From: Gammaproteobacteria bacterium
GTDB taxonomy: Bacteria > Pseudomonadota > Gammaproteobacteria > Arenicellales > Poriferihabitantaceae
DNA length: 9,771 nucleotides
Direction of reading: 5' to 3'
NCBI GenBank assembly: GCA_009839585.1
Contig: VXPI01000206.1
Coordinates: 1 to 9,771 of the forward strand
Made by a program: the position numbers and the translations under genes. The notes under the pieces are model-generated. The model worked only from the letters and a program-made list of their open reading frames with translations, was not told where the DNA came from and did no database searches. The stretch's first letter is position 1. Each line of letters opens with the position of its first letter. Of this stretch, positions 6,975-9,771 are shown one piece after another.

Positions 6975-8060
6975 ATGAATCACGCAAAAACCGTTATCGA
7001 AATCAGCAATGTCAGCAAGCGTTTTGGGAGCGTAGTTGCCGTTGACGACAATTCCCTAACCATTCAGGAGGGTGAATTCTTTGCCCTGCTTGGCCCTTCC
7101 GGGTGCGGAAAAACCACATTGCTGCGAATGCTGGCTGGACTTGAGGTGCCCACGGAAGGAAAGATTCTGATTGACGGGGAGGACATGCATGGTGTACCGC
7201 CGAATCACCGGCCAATTAACATGGTGTTTCAGTCATATGCGGTATTCCCGCATATGACCGTTTTTGAAAATGTTGGCTATGGCCTCAAGGTCACCGGTGT
7301 ACCAGAACCGACCCTGCGGGAAGGGGTAATGGCTGCGCTCGACCAAGTCCAGCTGGGAGATTATCAGGACCGGATGCCCGATCAGTTATCCGGTGGACAA
7401 AAGCAGCGTGTTGCGTTGGCCCGGGCACTGGTCAAGAAACCCAAGGTCCTGCTGCTGGATGAACCCCTGTCGGCACTTGATGCAAAGTTGCGCGAAGCCA
7501 TGCAGTTGGAACTCGTCAAGCTGCAAAATACTGTCGGCATCACGTTTGTTATCGTTACCCATGATCAGGATGAGGCACTGTCCATGGCAGATCGGATTGC
7601 AGTCATCAATGAAGGCAAAATTGAGCAAATTGCCGAACCACGAACCATCTATGAATTCCCTGCCAATCGATTCGTGGCGGACTTCATCGGCAAGATGAAT
7701 GTTTTTGACGCAAGGGTTAAAGAGAATGGGGACAGCATTACCATTGAAGCCCCTGATGTCGGGAGTTTTTCGGTCTCACACCCGGAAGATATCGAGCCGG
7801 ACCGGATCAATGCCGTTGCTATCCGGCCGGAGAAAACCCGCCTGACTGCAAAGCGTCCGGACGATTCCCTGTTCAGCACTGAAGCGCAGATCGTAAATAT
7901 TGCCTATCACGGCAAGGAAACCGCGATTTTTGTGGAAATTGGCCAGGGTACAGAATTATCCTGCACTGTTCCAAACACCTCGAGGTCGCAGCATCTGCCA
8001 AAGACTGGCGATACCTGCTGGGTCAGCTGGCAGGTTGATGATATGCTGTTGCTTGAATGA
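6975..8060 (+). CDS. potA: Polyamine-type ABC transporter ATP-binding protein, PotA family
   Basis: 361-residue cytoplasmic ATPase that powers the importer as a dimer. All nucleotide-binding motifs are intact: Walker A GPSGCGKT (40-47), Q-loop FQSYAVFPHMTVFENV with Gln86, signature LSGGQKQRVALARAL (138-152), Walker B LLLDEP (159-164), D-loop SALD (166-169) and switch His196 in IVTHDQDEAL. The C-terminal third (about 240-361), beginning IGKMNVFDARV and including AIRPEKTRL, is the TOBE-type regulatory domain seen in PotA and other CUT1/PotA-type ATPases. ATG 6975 lies 12 bases after the potC stop with no clear Shine-Dalgarno, so translation may depend on the upstream gene. It is the last gene of the transporter block, an order (binding protein, permeases, ATPase) opposite to E. 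coli potABCD. Confidence 0.95.
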   Translation: MNHAKTVIEISNVSKRFGSVVAVDDNSLTIQEGEFFALLGPSGCGKTTLLRMLAGLEVPTEGKILIDGEDMHGVPPNHRPINMVFQSYAVFPHMTVFENVGYGLKVTGVPEPTLREGVMAALDQVQLGDYQDRMPDQLSGGQKQRVALARALVKKPKVLLLDEPLSALDAKLREAMQLELVKLQNTVGITFVIVTHDQDEALSMADRIAVINEGKIEQIAEPRTIYEFPANRFVADFIGKMNVFDARVKENGDSITIEAPDVGSFSVSHPEDIEPDRINAVAIRPEKTRLTAKRPDDSLFSTEAQIVNIAYHGKETAIFVEIGQGTELSCTVPNTSRSQHLPKTGDTCWVSWQVDDMLLLE

Positions 8061-8134
8061 TTTTTACCAGACGTCATTCCAGTTGAGTGACTTCAATGCA
8101 TACGTAAGCTACAAGGATGTGTGAAAATGGATGG

Positions 8135-8192
8135 GTAGATTGGATCTGTTGACCCTATTTCAGCTTCCTGAAATGAAGATTCTACTTTTTTT
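8135..8192 (+). terminator. Probable intrinsic terminator after potA
   Basis: GTAGA (8135-8139) and ATC (8144-8146) pair with GATTCTAC (8178-8185), leaving a four-base bulge. Inside lies a perfect inner stem, ATTTCAG (8157-8163) with CTGAAAT (8168-8174) around a CTTC loop. Seven T (8186-8192) follow the outer stem directly. The stem is AT-rich and bulged, so strength is uncertain, but its position 75 bases after the last transporter gene fits the end of the operon. Confidence 0.45.
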
Positions 8193-8689
8193 GGACAAGG
8201 GAATCAGGGTTGCATATTAGAAGCGCTGAAGCATAAAAAACAACCTGCTACATTCGGTTGGGATGTCCCTATCATGCTCTTCTTGCAAACACCAATTAGG
8301 CTTACTTTCCACTCAAGAAAATCGCAGGCTGGCTTCTAGGTGAGTAATACGATCGGTATCGGGTTTGGACCGTGCTTCTCGAAAGACTTGTCGAATTCGC
8401 TTTGCTGACAATTGCTACCAAGCCAACGCCAGAAAAACTCGAGGACATAACAAATGTTCAACACCAATAACTGCCGATCAAGCAAATATTGGCTGTATCC
8501 GCTAAGCGCCGATTTCCGGACAAGCCCCATGAAGCGTTGCATTTGTTAGGGCAAAGGATTAGCCAAATATTTACAAGTCAGAGTAAAATACCGTGCAGAA
8601 GTTCAGATGAACAAATAAGACTTGTGCGGCTTGCCTTTCCTTGCACTGGACAAAGCACCAGCCTGAAAACACATCATTCGCAAGCAACA
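8193..8689 (+). other. Gene-free stretch between the transporter operon and the membrane-protein gene
   Basis: Roughly 500 bases with no credible gene. An open frame on the minus strand at 8336-8542 and short plus-strand frames exist, but none has a recognisable motif or a ribosome binding site. A small inverted repeat CAACC/GGTTG at 8241-8260 is too short to interpret. TAAAAT at 8584-8589 could be a -10 element for the next gene but has no matching -35. I see no tRNA, transposon end or repeat array. Confidence 0.5.
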
Positions 8690-9771
8690 ATGAAAAATTG
8701 GGACAGACCCGCAAACTGGGAAAATACCGTTGGTTTTGGCAAGGCTACTGGCGAATACATCCGACTTGACAGCGAACGATGGATAAAGGAAAACAGAATT
8801 CAAAAGATCGGGGCGGAACGCGGAAAAAACAACCTGCCCAGTCAAGAAGAAGCCAAACCAGACGAAACCTATCGGAAAATCTGCGCTTTCGTCGAGAAAG
8901 TGGCCGCCAACACCAAGCAAGCCGTACAGGAATATGTCAATGACCATCTGGCAATTTTTCGTGAGATAGAGGCCACCTGGAGGAAGGAAAATCCAGCAAT
9001 CAATCTTGGAAATCTGATCAACAAGGGCTGTCAGGACATCGAACAGCAAGCCGAACTTTATCTTGGTGATCTCGCAAAAGAACAGGAAAGGTACAATGAA
9101 GCATATAGTGATCTCCGGCAGTTCCGCAACCAAAATGATCTATTACGGGTTGCACATTACCCTAACAGTTTATGGGCTCACTGGCTATGGGTTGTGATAG
9201 CCGCACTTTTTGAGACTTTCGTCAGCGCAAATTTGCTTTCCAGCGTCTCTCGGGGGGGGGTGATTGAAGGATGGATGGTTGCATTTGCGCTTACTGCCGT
9301 CAACGTAGTGCTGGGCATCGGCACAGGCCTGATTCTGCGGTACAAGAATCTCAGGCACATATTCTTGAAGATTATTGTCGCCGTCCTAACGTGCCTGTTA
9401 GCTTCACTGGCACTGGCTTGGAACATCATTGCAGGTCATGTCCGGGACAGTTACGTCGAAGCAGAAAACACGGGTCGGCTTGAAACTCTGGATCAAGCAT
9501 TCGCCACGGCATTCGGCAAGTTGCTTGACCAGCCATTGCCATGGGAGAGCCTTGAGTCAGCAACCCTTGCATTTGTCGGAATTGCAGTCTTCATGTTCAC
9601 AATATACAAGGCATATATATCTGACGACACATTTCCGGGATATGGTGCGAAAGATAGAAAAGCTTATGGATTGCATGACCAATATCAGAAAAACCTCAAC
9701 AGTGCACTGAAGGACCTGAATTCAATCCGCGATAATACCAGTTCGGCAATTGAGGAAATCAAGGCGCGGTA
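8690..9771 (+). CDS. Uncharacterised four-transmembrane protein with coiled-coil tail (3' end outside window)
   Basis: Open from ATG 8690 to the window edge: 360 complete codons and no stop. Not a family I can name. The first 155 residues are polar and charged, likely helical (for example around 60-150), with no signal peptide. Four hydrophobic segments follow: about 162-184 (LWAHWLWVVIAALFETFVSA), 194-216, 223-247 and 288-309. Between the third and fourth is a polar loop of about 40 residues. After the fourth comes DDTFPGYG (312-319); a DD-x-x-PGYG motif after the last helix is one I associate with a group of uncharacterised bacterial membrane proteins, as is the first-to-second helix pattern with E, N, GG and A-x4-NV. 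The end (about 325-360) is a charged helix with coiled-coil character. No clear Shine-Dalgarno precedes ATG 8690. Coding is supported by the long open frame and by the continuous hydrophobic pattern. A run of nine G falls within codons 188-191. Confidence 0.78.
   Translation, partial: MKNWDRPANWENTVGFGKATGEYIRLDSERWIKENRIQKIGAERGKNNLPSQEEAKPDETYRKICAFVEKVAANTKQAVQEYVNDHLAIFREIEATWRKENPAINLGNLINKGCQDIEQQAELYLGDLAKEQERYNEAYSDLRQFRNQNDLLRVAHYPNSLWAHWLWVVIAALFETFVSANLLSSVSRGGVIEGWMVAFALTAVNVVLGIGTGLILRYKNLRHIFLKIIVAVLTCLLASLALAWNIIAGHVRDSYVEAENTGRLETLDQAFATAFGKLLDQPLPWESLESATLAFVGIAVFMFTIYKAYISDDTFPGYGAKDRKAYGLHDQYQKNLNSALKDLNSIRDNTSSAIEEIKAR
9252..9260 (+). repeat. G9 homopolymer inside the membrane-protein gene
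   Basis: Nine consecutive G within codons for Arg-Gly-Gly-Val, in the loop between the first and second transmembrane segments. With nine G the frame stays open and the hydrophobic pattern continues normally, so this length is the ON state. Gain or loss of one G would truncate the protein after the first membrane segment. Confidence 0.9.

Noticed and set aside
8336..8542. Minus-strand 68-codon open frame considered as a transposase remnant.
   Set aside because: No transposase motif, no terminal inverted repeats and no ribosome binding site nearby.
8603..9133. Minus-strand 176-codon open frame.
   Set aside because: It lies antisense to the membrane-protein gene over most of its length and has no recognisable domain; the plus-strand frame is longer and shows coherent membrane topology.

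Overview
The window carries a bacterial chromosomal segment, most likely from a proteobacterium. It has a polyamine-type ABC importer with a twin-arginine signal, a Phd/VapB antitoxin and compact plus-strand operons. I cannot name the genus. Every gene I can support is on the + strand. Clear Shine-Dalgarno sites are scarce: potD has a good one (GAGGA) and potB a usable one, while the two enzyme genes and potA have none that I can see.

Left part (about 1-1510) is a decayed accessory region. An intact Phd/VapB-type antitoxin is followed by its PIN-domain toxin, which is broken by loss of one G in a G5 run. Next comes a gene of a conserved uncharacterised family with a HEPN-like R-x4-H motif. 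It is interrupted by an in-frame TAA and has no ordinary start codon. About 600 bases without a credible gene follow.

The middle (about 2034-8192) is the working core. It opens with a perfect 8-bp palindrome and a -10-like hexamer. Then come a 2-keto-4-pentenoate hydratase-like enzyme (fumarylacetoacetate hydrolase superfamily), a class IV PLP aminotransferase (branched-chain aminotransferase-like), and a complete importer in the order binding protein, permease, permease, ATPase (potD-potB-potC-potA). A strong 14-bp hairpin separates the binding-protein gene from the first permease gene and probably sets their relative expression. A plausible terminator closes the block. I infer that the importer brings in a cationic or amine-bearing compound. 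The aminotransferase could remove the amino group to give a 2-oxo acid, which the hydratase-like enzyme could process. The substrate is unknown.

Right part (about 8193-9771) starts with about 500 bases in which I see no gene. It is followed by a long reading frame that runs off the window end. It encodes a membrane protein with four predicted transmembrane segments, a charged N-terminal region and a C-terminal helix likely to form a coiled coil. It contains a run of nine G in coding sequence. I do not know its function.

I found no RNA gene, CRISPR array, insertion sequence or phage module.
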